This document shows positions 1 through 10,402 of a stretch of DNA of 64,000 nucleotides, piece after piece. Position numbers and translations under genes: made by a program. Source of the DNA: Talaromyces rugulosus (lineage: Eukaryota > Ascomycota > Eurotiomycetes > Eurotiales > Trichocomaceae); contig NC_049563.1 of NCBI RefSeq assembly GCF_013368755.1, positions 2,976,001-3,040,000 on the forward strand. Reading direction: 5' to 3'. The notes under the pieces were generated by a model. The model saw nothing but the letters and a program-made list of their open reading frames with translations, made no database searches and had not been told where the DNA came from. Every line of letters begins with the position of its first letter. Position 1 is the stretch's first letter.

Positions 1-636
1 GAAAGGACAGGAGGAGATGAGGTTGCAAATGGAGGTAATAAAGGCAAAGGGCGTGGCTACATGTCCGTTCTCGCAAGCGAAAACTGGTAACTTCAAGTGA
101 ATTTTACACTAGATCTCATACTAGGAACTTGTCAAATAGTCAAACAATTCGCGGGGGTCTTTGTTGTCCACGTCAGAATATAAAGGTTATAAAAAGATCA
201 CGATACGATAACAACAGCGATGATAAATAGCGACCTTGGACCCAATTTTTAGACCTAACTCCCGGCCATAAAAATGCATTTTATTATTTATCAGAAGGTA
301 TATTACTGCTTACAGCCTTGTAATAAAGCATCTATGAAAGCTTTAAGACGAGCGATTAACATGAATCCTAGATCACCCACGCACCTTGGTCATCTGCGTC
401 TTTGATATTGAATTCGTTCGGTTCCAACATGGCAAAATGTCCTTAATCCGCTATATAATACTGAAAATTGGCCAGGAAAAAGTAGAGCAGGCACACCAAT
501 TGGATGTTACTTAGCGTTGTATTTTTTTTTTTTTGGGTTACAAACTCGAGCAAGTGGTAGAACTTCCTCTTATACTTGAATTACTATCTAATATCTATTC
601 TGTTTCAAACAACTTCTAAGTCGTAGCTTACATATA
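1..636. other. left-edge non-coding stretch
   Basis: No convincing coding region is visible. The tail of this stretch should include the 3' UTR of the thioesterase gene on the minus strand. It contains a short T run near 520-535. Confidence 0.5.
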
Positions 637-1584
637 TCATATACGAGACTGAAAATCAGCTCGGGGACGTAGAATGGTCTGTTGTGTCATACTAGCAATC
701 AGGTGGCCAGAATCATTCCAAACTCTCCCTTCGCTGAAAGCTCTCGCATTCTCCGCCGCGATTGTTTGTTGCTCGATAGTATGCCAATTCTCAAGGTTCA
801 ATTTATGAGTAAATATTCGAAGGGAAAAGTCCAGTGTTGCGCAAGCACTGGCTTCGGAGAGTTCGTATCCATTGTGATTTGCAGGGATATAAGCAAGCCC
901 CTTGTCCAAGTAAAATGCAAGCGCTGACATGTTTTCAGCCTCAGTTTCTAGAGGCCCTTTGACTCGAAATTTCTCTCCAGATATCCGAGACGTGGCTGGT
1001 GTTTCCTCCTCATTTCCTCCGATGCTGATGGACTGCACATCAGTGAAGCGTTCAATATATCTATAAAGAACGTGACGTTCCGGGACAGGGTCATGTCGTA
1101 AAGGTTCATAGTGACTGATCTGTGGCCCTGACCGAGGCGGAATGGCGTAAACTACCATAGACCTAGGCTCCTCGATGTGAAAATCGGCGGAAGCGATAAG
1201 ACACAGTACAGCTGATCCATCTGCAGCCTTTTGAATCACTTGGAGATGACGGGTTTCAAAAGTCCTGGTATTGCGAATTCTCTGCACTTTACAGATCAAA
1301 TTTCGGTCGGTTGTCGCTGGCCGTATAAAATGACCAGATATGGAATAGAGGTGATGCGTGGTTGATATCGTTTGGTAGGCAGCATTGACCGCAATTGCCA
1401 GAATATTTCCTCCAAATACAGTGGCAGAGAGCTCGCCCATGCGAGTTGGTTTGATTACTGAAATGTAACTGTCGGGCCCTTGAGGCTTGACCGCAATCTG
1501 TTGCTTTAAGGTGATGGTGGGATCCTGCATTTCTGACATCTTTTGTTCATTGTTTTTTGTGGCCGGATTTGAATATCTCTTCAC
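637..1584 (-). CDS. acyl-CoA thioesterase II (TesB-like, double hotdog)
   Basis: This intronless 315-residue protein resembles the TesB/ACOT8 family, which hydrolyses acyl-CoA to free fatty acid and CoA, often in peroxisomes. The N-terminal hotdog (about residues 30-140) shows MGELSATVFGGNILAIAV and a GHFIRPATTDR stretch. The C-terminal hotdog (about 210-315) contains LATLDFSLRIFTH-like packing, written here as CATLDFSLRIFTH, followed by AFSEGRVWNDSGHLIASMTQ, the usual TesB ending. An in-frame second ATG lies at 1539 and may be the real start, since the first 15 residues are not family-like. The C-terminus (RADFQSRI) does not end in a clear PTS1 signal. The family call is made from motifs; the substrate is unknown. 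Confidence 0.85.
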   Translation of the reverse strand: MKRYSNPATKNNEQKMSEMQDPTITLKQQIAVKPQGPDSYISVIKPTRMGELSATVFGGNILAIAVNAAYQTISTTHHLYSISGHFIRPATTDRNLICKVQRIRNTRTFETRHLQVIQKAADGSAVLCLIASADFHIEEPRSMVVYAIPPRSGPQISHYEPLRHDPVPERHVLYRYIERFTDVQSISIGGNEEETPATSRISGEKFRVKGPLETEAENMSALAFYLDKGLAYIPANHNGYELSEASACATLDFSLRIFTHKLNLENWHTIEQQTIAAENARAFSEGRVWNDSGHLIASMTQQTILRPRADFQSRI

Positions 1585-2410
1585 CTAGTCGAACCTGTGA
1601 TTTTGTAGATACCTTGCTTTTTTAAGGTGCCAGCATCAACTAGAGCGAGAATGGCCGAAGTAGCCGAAACTCCATCCAGATGATAATATCAACAAGTTTG
1701 TAGCCGAGGCCCAGCGATCTAAGTAAGTACTTGGCGAGAGCCTCCCGACATGGAGACATCAATGATAGTAATAAATCTATCTCTACTGTGATGGATTCTT
1801 TTAATATCACTGCATAACTACAAGTTGTATACATAAAGCCCTAATATTAAACACTTGAAGTATATTCAATATTAATATAGATATCTATATCTATATACAG
1901 GTTATAGAAGGCCAACAATCAGGTTAATTATTACCTATGCTATTTATTACTGTATAATGAAGCAATTTGCCTGCTTTCTCATTATACTCTTTCACATAAT
2001 AATAATAGATTGAAAATAAATAATAACAAACCACAAAGTTGTATAGCTGTAAAAGCCCCACAGGTGCACGGACCACGCGGTGTCCAGCCCCGGAGAAACA
2101 TCGGTCTCCTGCACAGCAACAACCTCGTCATGCGATAACCGCATTTCGCCGCCAACATTATTTGTACATCCCCTCAAATACACACAGACAACAGGCAGTG
2201 GGGGAACGACACACATCTCAGATCGATAACTCCATGTCGATAAAACCCACCTTCCCTCAAATGCGATGAGGTGTTGTGGTAGCTCGTCAATCATAAGAGA
2301 AGCCTCTTGATTGCATTCCTTTGTTGTTGTTTTTTTATCGCGTCAATCTGGTGGAAGAAATCAAAACACACACACTGGGCAGTATTCTGCTCGTTTAGGC
2401 TGCACAGAAA
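1585..2410. other. intergenic, AT-rich
   Basis: No supported gene. The stretch 1850-2040 is AT-rich with short direct repeats of the type ATATCTATATCTATAT. The 5' UTR of the downstream LAMTOR1-like gene probably begins in the last few hundred bases. Confidence 0.5.
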
Positions 2411-3070
2411 ATGGGTGCTTGTCAGTCTTGTCTCGGCCTAGGAAGCCGAGAGGAGCACGAGGTGAGACTGATTCTACTTTTCTTTGTCTAGAATTTTTTT
2501 ACCCCGGGCTCACACGTGGGTTGCAGGAGGCGGAACATGCCCGGCTTATGGACGATGATCTCTATCCCGGTGGATTTGGCTATGGATCTGTGAATCACCC
2601 AAACCAGGGACAATCAGACCCGGAGGATTTGAAGAGAGAGAGGGAGGCTTTGGAGGCTATTTGCCAACGCGCATCAGAGTATGTCTGCCATGTATACACA
2701 CACTCATCACCTTTTATATTCTCTAACACGTTTTCAAAACAGCTCGGTAGTCGATATTTGGTCGTCGCACACCCATCTTCAGCCCCAGGCCACTTTACGC
2801 AGTAACGGATCCGGAACATCTTCACGAGTACCCAGTAACGAAACACAACAAACAACAACCGCTGACAATACCACCACCACAACTACAACTACAACAACAA
2901 CAACAACCACGCAACAAGGAGCTGCAGGAACTTTGAAAACTAGTCAGCGACATCTGGCACCGGTGCCCAAGAACTGGGGCGAAGTCGTTATATCGCCGCG
3001 TCGCAAGGGCAAGAAACTGGCGTCGCAGAATGATGGCGCGGATATCTTTGGAGTTTTGAACGTTTCATGA
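2411..3070 (+). CDS. LAMTOR1/Meh1-like lipid-anchored lysosomal adaptor
   Basis: Three exons (2411-2461, 2527-2678, 2743-3070) give 176 residues. The protein starts MGACQSCLGLGSREEHE, an N-myristoylation glycine followed by palmitoylable cysteines. This is the signature of the Ragulator subunit LAMTOR1 (yeast EGO complex Meh1), which anchors Rag GTPases and TORC1 signalling to the vacuole membrane. The middle holds a charged RLMDDDLYPGG stretch and a helix beginning DLKREREALEAIC, as in fungal LAMTOR-domain proteins. A run of 14 threonines is encoded by an ACA/ACC repeat around 2870-2910, and the tail is basic (SPRRKGKKLA). Splice sites are GTGAGA..TTGCAG and GTATGT..AACAG. The start was chosen because the MG lipidation motif exists only there; longer upstream readings are not family-like. 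Confidence 0.8.
2866..2913 (+). repeat. ACA/ACC trinucleotide microsatellite (poly-Thr)
   Basis: A near-perfect CAA/ACC/ACA trinucleotide run lies inside the third exon of the LAMTOR1-like gene and encodes 14 consecutive threonines. The unit is three bases, so length changes keep the frame. Confidence 0.85.
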
Positions 3071-3551
3071 GAACTTGAAAACGTACCTACTAGTTTCGTT
3101 TCGTTTCCTTCCTCTCTCTCTCTCTCCCCCTCTCTTGTTACTCTTTTATGTTTACCGACTACCATAACCCTGGCGCTTTCCTGTATTTCCTCACGCCGAC
3201 TTGTGTTCCCAAGTAAATAGCCTTACATTAGCAGAAATTTATTGATTCATATAAAATTAACATTTGGGGAGTGCTTCGTGAATATATGTTATTGTTGAAA
3301 ACAGCCAAGATAGTACAGAAGTAGCAACATCCAGTAAAGAGAAGAATAAAAACAATCTTCTCCTGGCTCTGTCCGTACTCGGTTGTGCAGCTTTGTTGAA
3401 AGAGAGAAAGAAAAGAAGAACAAAAACTCCACCTGGGGGGACGCCCGCTAATTCAAATGATTCCAGAGGTTCCTTTAAAAGTCGTGATAAGAAATATGCA
3501 GGTTGGGAGCCATACAAAGTGCTGCAATACAGAACTGAATATAGAATCCGA

Positions 3552-4544
3552 TCAGACGTCGTCCATGGTGCCGGCGGGCTCCTCGCCCTCAGACTCGTAG
3601 CTACCGACAGAGCTCAACTCGTCGTCCGACTCGGTCTCTTCACCTCCTTCATCGGCTGCTTCCTTGCTGGCATATTTGGCGACGTAATCTAGAAGAAGAG
3701 GAAGAGTAAGCAACACTCTTTTGTCCAAGGTGGCCTTTCACCCACTAACCTCGGACTTTGTTTTCGTAGTTCTTTGGGTCACGCATCAGCATGGCCGCTG
3801 CTTCGCCATTCAGCGGGTCGGAAGGGTTGGGGTAATGCAACAGCTGCGGTAGAAACACTTCGAAAATATTGACCATGTCGTACATGGGCGACCAGGTCTG
3901 GTTAATAACATCCAAGCACACTGAGCCGGACCTTTTTTTTTTCAACCCGTCAGCGCAACCGTCACATTATCTCAGCTCTTGACATCTTACAGCTCATCGA
4001 TATTCGGATGGAAAATGCGATTCACAAAGCCAATACTGGGGCTTTTGTATGGGTACTGATCGGGTAATTCGACATGGATCTTCCAGTGGCCTCCTGCAAA
4101 CGGGGCTAAAGCACGGTTAGCCTTTGTCTGTTCCTTTGCGGTGGCGACGCTCGACGTACTGTCTTCAGGGCCCTTGAAGCGGACGTAGAACTCTTGCCTG
4201 TAAATCGAAAAAAAAATGAGTATGGGCTGCGAGCTGTCGACGAGTCAAACGGTTATGGCATTGCAAACGTACACTATACGGCATACAAGTTAGTATGTGG
4301 TTCGGTCGGAGGATTGTTGGGGAGGGTTTGACTGACTGTTGTCATTCACCAGCGTCACTTCATAATCGCTCATCAACATCCTAGAAGGTCAATACAACCA
4401 AGCAACAAATTAAACTGTCTGCAAAGAATAGGCGTACTTCATCACCTAAGTTGACAATCCAGCGTCAGCAACTAGAACACTTTGTCTGCCCAACAAATGC
4501 CTGTAACTCACATCCGTTTCGATCCTCCGCTTTGGGCTACTCAT
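3552..4544 (-). CDS. UBC8: ubiquitin-conjugating enzyme E2, Ubc8/UBE2H type
   Basis: Eight exons on the minus strand (4512-4544, 4438-4445, 4337-4380, 4273, 4160-4197, 3991-4105, 3750-3931, 3552-3688) give 185 residues. The protein starts [20 protein letters not shown] and contains [17 protein letters not shown] with the catalytic Cys of the UBC fold, then [23 protein letters not shown], quoted here in part; these are Ubc8/UBE2H hallmarks. The acidic tail ([20 protein letters not shown]) also fits. In yeast, Ubc8 works with the GID/CTLH ligase in catabolite degradation of gluconeogenic enzymes. Two exons are tiny: 8 nt (GTGATGAA), and a single T at 4273, flanked by TATAG and GTACGT, which completes the Met in NDNMQEF. 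Only this structure restores the conserved frame. Confidence 0.9.
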
Positions 4545-5400
4545 CTTGAGACGGTTGTTGGAAGTTCTTTGGGGAAGGAAGAGCGGTCTTTGACACAGTC
4601 TCCAACGGTGGCGAGCGGGGTAGCCGGATAAGAAGGTCTGGACTCAAATTGAAAGGATAGCGGGAGGCTTGACCGTTCAATACTGGGATCGGTCTGAATT
4701 CGAGAAGAAGACGAGTGGATTGGCAGCGGTCAGGAATGGCGAAAGACTCAGTGTTGAGGAGGGTTGTGGAGGAGGAAGAGCGTTTGGCGTCGGAATGCGG
4801 GCGGGGACCAGGATCGCCGTTGATATACTACGATAAACTGCTGTTGCGGCGGCGGTCATGTGCTCCACTCGTGACCAGACTCGTCATCAACCTTGGGCAA
4901 ACGCCGTCTGACAACGTCGGTGTTATACGAAGCTGGCTTTGACAACTGGCGCTTTGTTTGCTTGTCGGATTCATTGACTGGTGCTGGCAGTGCGAGGCCA
5001 ACATTGAACTGCCCAAAGACACGACACCACCACCATACGTCATACTACTACCATCGGGCAGGATTGTTTGCATGTGCCTGTCGTGTCCCTTGCTAGATAA
5101 TGCAAGCTGTGCATTTCTCTGCAGATCTTAGTTGATCTATTATTATTCTTTTGCTAATCGTAGTATTCACCAAGTTGCTCGGTGAAGTAACTAACTAGTT
5201 AGTTAGTTGCTACGGCGGAAGCTAATCGCACCTGCCGCATTCTGCCCCGACTGTTTCTCAACACTGCATCACCTCACGTCTTTTGTTCTTGACATCAAGC
5301 AGAAGCCTCACGTCCTAGGGGGAAAAAAGGTCAGACGGACCACCAGAGCCAGCAGACACAAGCTGCCAGACACGGCCAGGTTCGCCAAAGAACCTCCAAA
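4545..5400. promoter_or_regulatory. divergent promoter region between UBC8 and ATG12
   Basis: These 856 bp separate two divergently transcribed genes. Short ORFs here have no family features. A perfect 18-bp palindrome, TAACTAACTAGTTAGTTA, lies at 5188-5205, about 200 bp upstream of the ATG12 start. Confidence 0.5.
5188..5205. promoter_or_regulatory. perfect 18-bp palindrome upstream of ATG12
   Basis: TAACTAACTAGTTAGTTA equals its own reverse complement. It lies 196 bp upstream of the ATG12 ATG. It could be an operator for a dimeric factor; no factor is known to me for it. Confidence 0.35.
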
Positions 5401-6099
5401 ATGGACTCACCGTCCGACGGCTCGCGCCGCAACTCCCCGCAGCCAGCAATCGCACAGCGGCCAAAGATCGTCGGCAGCCATGCCTCGAGCGCTGATGCAG
5501 GAACAGCCACTACGGCCGCTCCTATTCCAGACGAGGACCATGGCGTGGATCTGCCTCTGACTATGGCAGCCTCGGTCGTCTTGACTGGGCTTCCCCAGGA
5601 TGCCCACCGAGCCTTGGCTGATGCCGAAGCCATTGATACGGGAAAAGGTATATAATCCTCTTAAACTCTCTTTTCATCGGTTTATACACATTACGTTGGA
5701 CTGTCACTTGTATCTTATTATATTCGATTTGTATTTACTCCCTTATACCATTTCGTCCACTAACCCCTCTCTGCCTGACAGTCACAGTTCGGTTTCACCC
5801 GCTTCCTTCGGCGCCGATTTTACGAAAAGCCGTCTTCAAAATCTCTGCATCCCAGAAGTTTGAGACGGTCGTCAACTTTCTCCGCAAGAAACTGGACTGC
5901 AAGGAGACCGACTCTGTCTTTTGTTACATCAACAACGTTTTTGCCCCGTCGCTTGACGAAGGTATTGGAGGGTTGTGGAGAGTGAGTACTTTTTTCCGCC
6001 GACGTCGAGGGGTCAGTTACTGAGTAATCTTAGTGTTTTAAAAACGAGACCGACGACCAGCTCTGGGTGCAGTATTCCATGACTCCATTCTTCGGGTAG
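5401..6099 (+). CDS. ATG12: autophagy ubiquitin-like modifier Atg12
   Basis: Three exons (5401-5647, 5782-5981, 6034-6099) give 170 residues. The first about 80 residues are a Ser/Pro/Ala-rich disordered leader. The ubiquitin-like domain follows, with [20 protein letters not shown], then [14 protein letters not shown] and a Phe/Tyr-rich [20 protein letters not shown]. The protein ends with [12 protein letters not shown], where the C-terminal Gly is the residue conjugated to Atg5 after activation by Atg7 and transfer by Atg10. The Atg12-Atg5 conjugate promotes Atg8 lipidation at the forming autophagosome. Length and ending fit fungal Atg12. Splice junctions are AAAG|GTATAT..GACAG, then AGA|GTGAGT..CTTAG. 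Confidence 0.92.
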
Positions 6100-6426
6100 A
6101 TGGAGACGTTTATTCTGGATCATTCTCACCACTGGAATGAAGTATCGGCAATCGAATCAAAGGGTGTGATCGAAAGTAATGAAAATAATGCGTGTGAACA
6201 CCCCAGAGTGTGTGGCCGGCGTTCCGTTTATTCGAATCGGAGGGAATATGGACATTCCCGTATGGCGGATCACGATAACTGGTGGTTTGTACGGAAGAAA
6301 ACGTGATCTCGCCAGCCTGGGTAATCGTTCTGCCTTAGTCGTACAACATTGCGAGGGAAAAAAAAAACACATCGGACCGAAATCGCCGTGAAGATGCATA
6401 TGCTGAAATCCATTGGGTACCGCGCC

Positions 6427-6930
6427 CTAACGCCACAAATCATGCACAAAAAAAGGAAATTTCAGGAGATGAAGGTCGATTAGTTCTATTTCAGAATCCT
6501 GGTTAGCGGCAAAACTTTCGACATTGAAATGCAACCATAATCAGACAGAGAGAGAAAACGCACCTTGTGGTAGTGTTCCATGGCCCTCTGCATGTCCTCC
6601 AAGCTGCTCTTGTCGCCGTACGCCTCCATCAACATGGCGTTTTTTCGTAGGCGCTCTTGTTCTTGCAAACTCTGCTGTTGAGCGTGATTTTGGGCTTCCA
6701 TGAACGTGGAAATGCCATAGCCGAGGCCCACGACGGCAACAACCGGGACGCCTCTGTACACCCAAAAGCATATATATCAACACGCGCACCGCTTCCACGA
6801 TTATCTAGGCTGAGAATCAGGGAGAAACGTACATCTTCGCGAGACGGCCGAGCTTGAGCATTTGCCTGGTTGCTGGGCTCGGACCAGTCGGCAAGGGAGA
6901 CGATCCGCTGGGCGAGGCAAATTGTTCCAT
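6427..6930 (-). CDS. small single-span membrane protein, unknown function
   Basis: Proposed exons (6833-6930, 6564-6753, 6427-6498) give about 119 residues. A Pro/Ser-rich leader (MEQFASPSGSS) and a basic ATRQMLKLGRLAK segment precede one hydrophobic span, GVPVVAVVGLGYGISTFM. A Gln/Glu-rich helix, starting AQNHAQQQSLQEQERLRKNA, follows and runs to about residue 95. Basic residues before the span would suit mitochondrial inner-membrane or ER insertion, but that is inference. The first intron (GTACGT..TACAG) is well supported by frame continuity; the last exon and C-terminus are weak. An in-frame upstream ATG at 7128 would add 66 residues. I do not recognise the family. Confidence 0.55.
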
Positions 6931-8661
6931 GTCTGGGTTGTTTTGTATGATAGTGGTTTGTTGTGATATGGCTTCAAGCTCAGATAACAAAGTTATTCCG
7001 AGCTGAGCAATGCCTATGACCAGTGATGTGAAAGAAGAAGTCGGGCTGGAAACTTTGAAAATGGTGGAGCCAGGGGGGTTCAACAGGCTATATACCGTAT
7101 CCGGCTGTTTGTCCTCCGTACTAGTCAAATTGAGTACGTATTATTGGTACGTGCAGACAACATGATGCGGGGTGGAGCAGCCAAGCCATGCATGATGCAT
7201 CGCCCGTCTGGGGGATTCCAGGTGGGAAAGTGGCGATAATCGGAGCCGAGGAAGCGCCGTTGCGGGTGACGTCGGCTGGCTCAATTCTTGCTTGTGATGT
7301 AACGTTGACGGGCAATGATTTTAATTAATAATGTCTCTTGACTCTCTTTTGATCAGCGGCCTTGGATCCTTCATGCCAGTGTCGCGTGACATTGGGCGAA
7401 CATCAACAGACTGTCAGACTCTGGGGAATATGGAGAAATCCACTTACTCCTACTGGGACTAGTACATCCTGCAAGGACACCACCCTTCCTAAATCGTCGT
7501 AGTCTTGAAATCAAATTTCCTAGTAAATTCTTAGCAGTCTTAATCATCTAACTACTTATTTATTTCTTATACCCACAATCCCCATCTTGTATACAGAAAG
7601 AGGAGAAAATCAAAATACCGCTACATATTGTGGTGGAAGATATGACCGCCCCGTGGAATGGGCCAGTATTTCTCATCAATTTAGGTGGTTTTGAGGGTTT
7701 AGAGGGCTTATATTCAATTACTCGCTCCGTTACATAATATATAAACATAGTAGAAAAATAATAGACTTGAATTTAAACTACCACTTTTATAGAAATAGAA
7801 ATAGGTAGTAGATAGAATAAATAAATAAAATTAAATCAACAGACTGTCTGTTGCTTTTGCATTATGATAGGGTGGGGTGGCGGAGAGACGGGTAAATTTA
7901 TTATTGCATATAAGCACGGCCGACTTATTAGCTCCAGAATACAGTCAATGAGAAACTACAGGGATAATAATCCGGGGCAAGGTTCGAGTTTTTCGTCAGT
8001 TTCTATAGCCCCGTTCCGTTTGTGCCCTTCGCATGCGTAACTAACACGATAATGTTTACAGTTATCTTTTCATAGTCATTGGATACTTGTATCTAATTAC
8101 TGTCGCATATATTAATAAATTACGTTGCCTGTAATACGTTTGCTTCTTCGCCCAGGGTTTTGGTGGCTTTGGGCCACCTAGGGTCTAGTCTGACGTATAC
8201 GACTCTAGAATTCCGACCATCACCCATAGCCGCAGTGGATATATCATCCAGTAGCTAGCTGAACTATTATCGTACCACTCTTTTCATCTCAAATTTCAAA
8301 ATTCTTTCCTATGAAATGCGTCGCTCCTCCCAGACTCGTGTGATTAATCGAGATCTGATTACATTGCCTTCATTCCTTCAAGAGTGGCGAAATCGCGTGA
8401 CCCAACCTCTCAACTCTATCTTTTTTTCTATTCTCATATATTGGTAGATAGAAAAGGTCCAGTTGCTGTTTCACAGATATCTTCATCGTGAAAATGATCC
8501 GATCCTGCTTAATAGCTAGGTATTTATAGCATGTTTTCTGAATAGGTCGGCTTGAGGAAGCAACTCTTAGTTGTGTGCCAGTTGTGTCTACTTCAACATG
8601 CGATATTGGGATAAGCCAGACATTATTAAAGAACAACTCGCCGTCTGTGGCTTTCAGAGCG
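6931..8661. other. intergenic with AT-rich section
   Basis: No supported gene in 1.7 kb. The part 7540-7860 is AT-rich with GATAGAATAAATAAATAAA-like low-complexity DNA. Short ORFs on both strands show no recognisable motifs. Confidence 0.45.
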
Positions 8662-9959
8662 ATGCCCGTATTAACAACAGTAACCCAATCGCCTTATATC
8701 ATAGAGGTTTGGGTAGAATTTGGACTTGGCATCACTATTGTTCTTATACGGCTGTTTTCAAGGTGGAAGTTGATGGGATTTAAAGGATTCGGTGGTGATG
8801 ACTACTTCTGCATTGTGGCAGCTTTATTCTGGACGGTGAGTACAAGTGGAGAGCATAAGCTGAGAGTTAAACTAACGTGTACGTATAGTTAGAGGTTACC
8901 ATAATCTACCTGGTTGGTAAAACAACCCTCCCCACGTCCTGGGATGAAATGTCTTTTGGGGCTCATTCCTTTCTAGGTCGAAACTATGGCGGCAATTCTG
9001 GATGGACGCCTCAGGAACGGAGCAGTTTCAGTGCAACTGAAATTAACAGAATTATGTTGGGCTCCAAATTGACCATAATCGGGTGGTTTTCATATATTAG
9101 TTTGATATGGTTGTTAAAAGGCTCGGTATTATTTTACTATGAACGTCTCACGTTAGTCAGAAAATATGCCCTTTTATTGTTGGAGTTTTTCTGTTAAGCA
9201 ACACCCGGACACAGTGCTGGTATCTTTCAACGAAAGACGGTGAGAGCAGCTGCCATCCTCTGTTGCATCTCTTATGTGGTAGTCGTCCTCACGTTTGCCC
9301 TTCACTGTCGACCATTTCACCTGATTTGGCAGGTTAATCCGGACCCTGGTAGTAAGTGAGCACCAGACGAAGAGAGCACCTATTCTAACCTTTAATTTAG
9401 GAGAGTGCACAATGCACTACAGTGCCTATCCTGTAGTCGCTAGTCTCAATATATTGTATGCTATATCAGTAGTTCTTTTCCCGTACGATATCCTGGTCGG
9501 CCAGGACAATACTAATTAGTTGTTAGTACTGACATGGTGATCATTGCAATACCTATCCCAATACTTATTCGGCTGAACATTCAGCAAATAAAGTTACGTG
9601 TCAACGTGACCAGTGAAATTTCAAAAATTCGAAATACTAACATTCATGTACTTAGGAAACTAATAATTGGCGCCTTGTTATGTTCAGGCATCTTCATTAT
9701 GATCTCTGCCTTGCTACGATGTGTTCTCTCCCTTGTGAATATTAAAAATATCAATGTGGCAGCAATCTGGGCAGCGAGGGAATCAGTTAAGCCTATGTCA
9801 ATTTCCAGGCTTTGGTGACCTCTTTAGCTAATCTATCTCTAGATCGTCGCCTTCGTTGCGGTCAACGCACCCATAATTTACCCGCTATTCAAAACATCAA
9901 CTTGGGTCAACTCCTCGAGACCAGACAATTCTAATATCAACCACAGAGATTTCCCCTAA
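8662..9959 (+). CDS. Pth11-like seven-helix membrane protein (fungal rhodopsin-like domain)
   Basis: Seven exons (8662-8835, 8889-9151, 9215-9351, 9401-9455, 9527-9592, 9656-9785, 9843-9959) keep one frame to a TAA. Helices can be followed: VWVEFGLGITIVLIRLFSRW with GGDDYFCIVAALFWT after it; LEVTIIYLVGK; a segment containing WFSYISLIWLLKGSVLFYY; RAAAILCCISYVVVVLTFA followed by HCRPFHLIWQVNPDPG; CTMHYSAYPVVASLNI; TDMVIIAIPIPILIRL; KLIIGALLCSGIFIMISALL; and IVAFVAVNAPIIYPLF. These are hallmarks of the large Pezizomycotina family that includes Pth11-related receptors. The protein lacks a long C-terminal tail. A weak donor (AA|GTTACG at 9593) with a perfect TACTAAC branch site is needed to keep the frame. 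Ligand unknown; plasma-membrane location inferred. Confidence 0.75.
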
Positions 9960-10402
9960 AACAATGCGGGAAAAAAAAAGCGCGCCTTGCATCTAGACAG
10001 GGCGAAGAGTATCTATATGAATTGGGATGTATCAGACTCGTTAACAGAGGCCGGCAGTCATGTTACAAGAGGTGCTAGTGATGTCAATTATTAGACGGCT
10101 TGCAGATAGTATAATATTAGTAAAAAAATATAATTATTATTTTTAAAATTAACTATATAAAAAATACTTATTAATATATATTTAGAATTATGCGATTGGA
10201 TTAAACTACTGAGGAAAACGCCTATAAAAACCGATCCAATGGCCATGTAAATTAGAATCCCATGCTCATAGATTTTACCAATTTGACACATATTTTTATC
10301 CCCAATTTGCATGACAGTAGCGAAGATGGATAAAAGTCCCCTTAGTCTTTTCTGTGTTCAATATGTATAGTTGATAGAATCTGGACGTCTCTTCAAATAG
10401 TT
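9960..10402. other. intergenic between convergent genes
   Basis: AT-rich (notably 10100-10200) and without a supported gene. It should hold the 3' ends of the receptor (plus strand) and the transcription factor (minus strand). Confidence 0.5.

Noticed and set aside
2039..2269. Open frame upstream of the LAMTOR1-like gene
   Set aside because: No family features and biased composition; it is likely 5' flank.
7121..7315. Short minus-strand ORF
   Set aside because: No start context, motif or splice-compatible continuation was seen.
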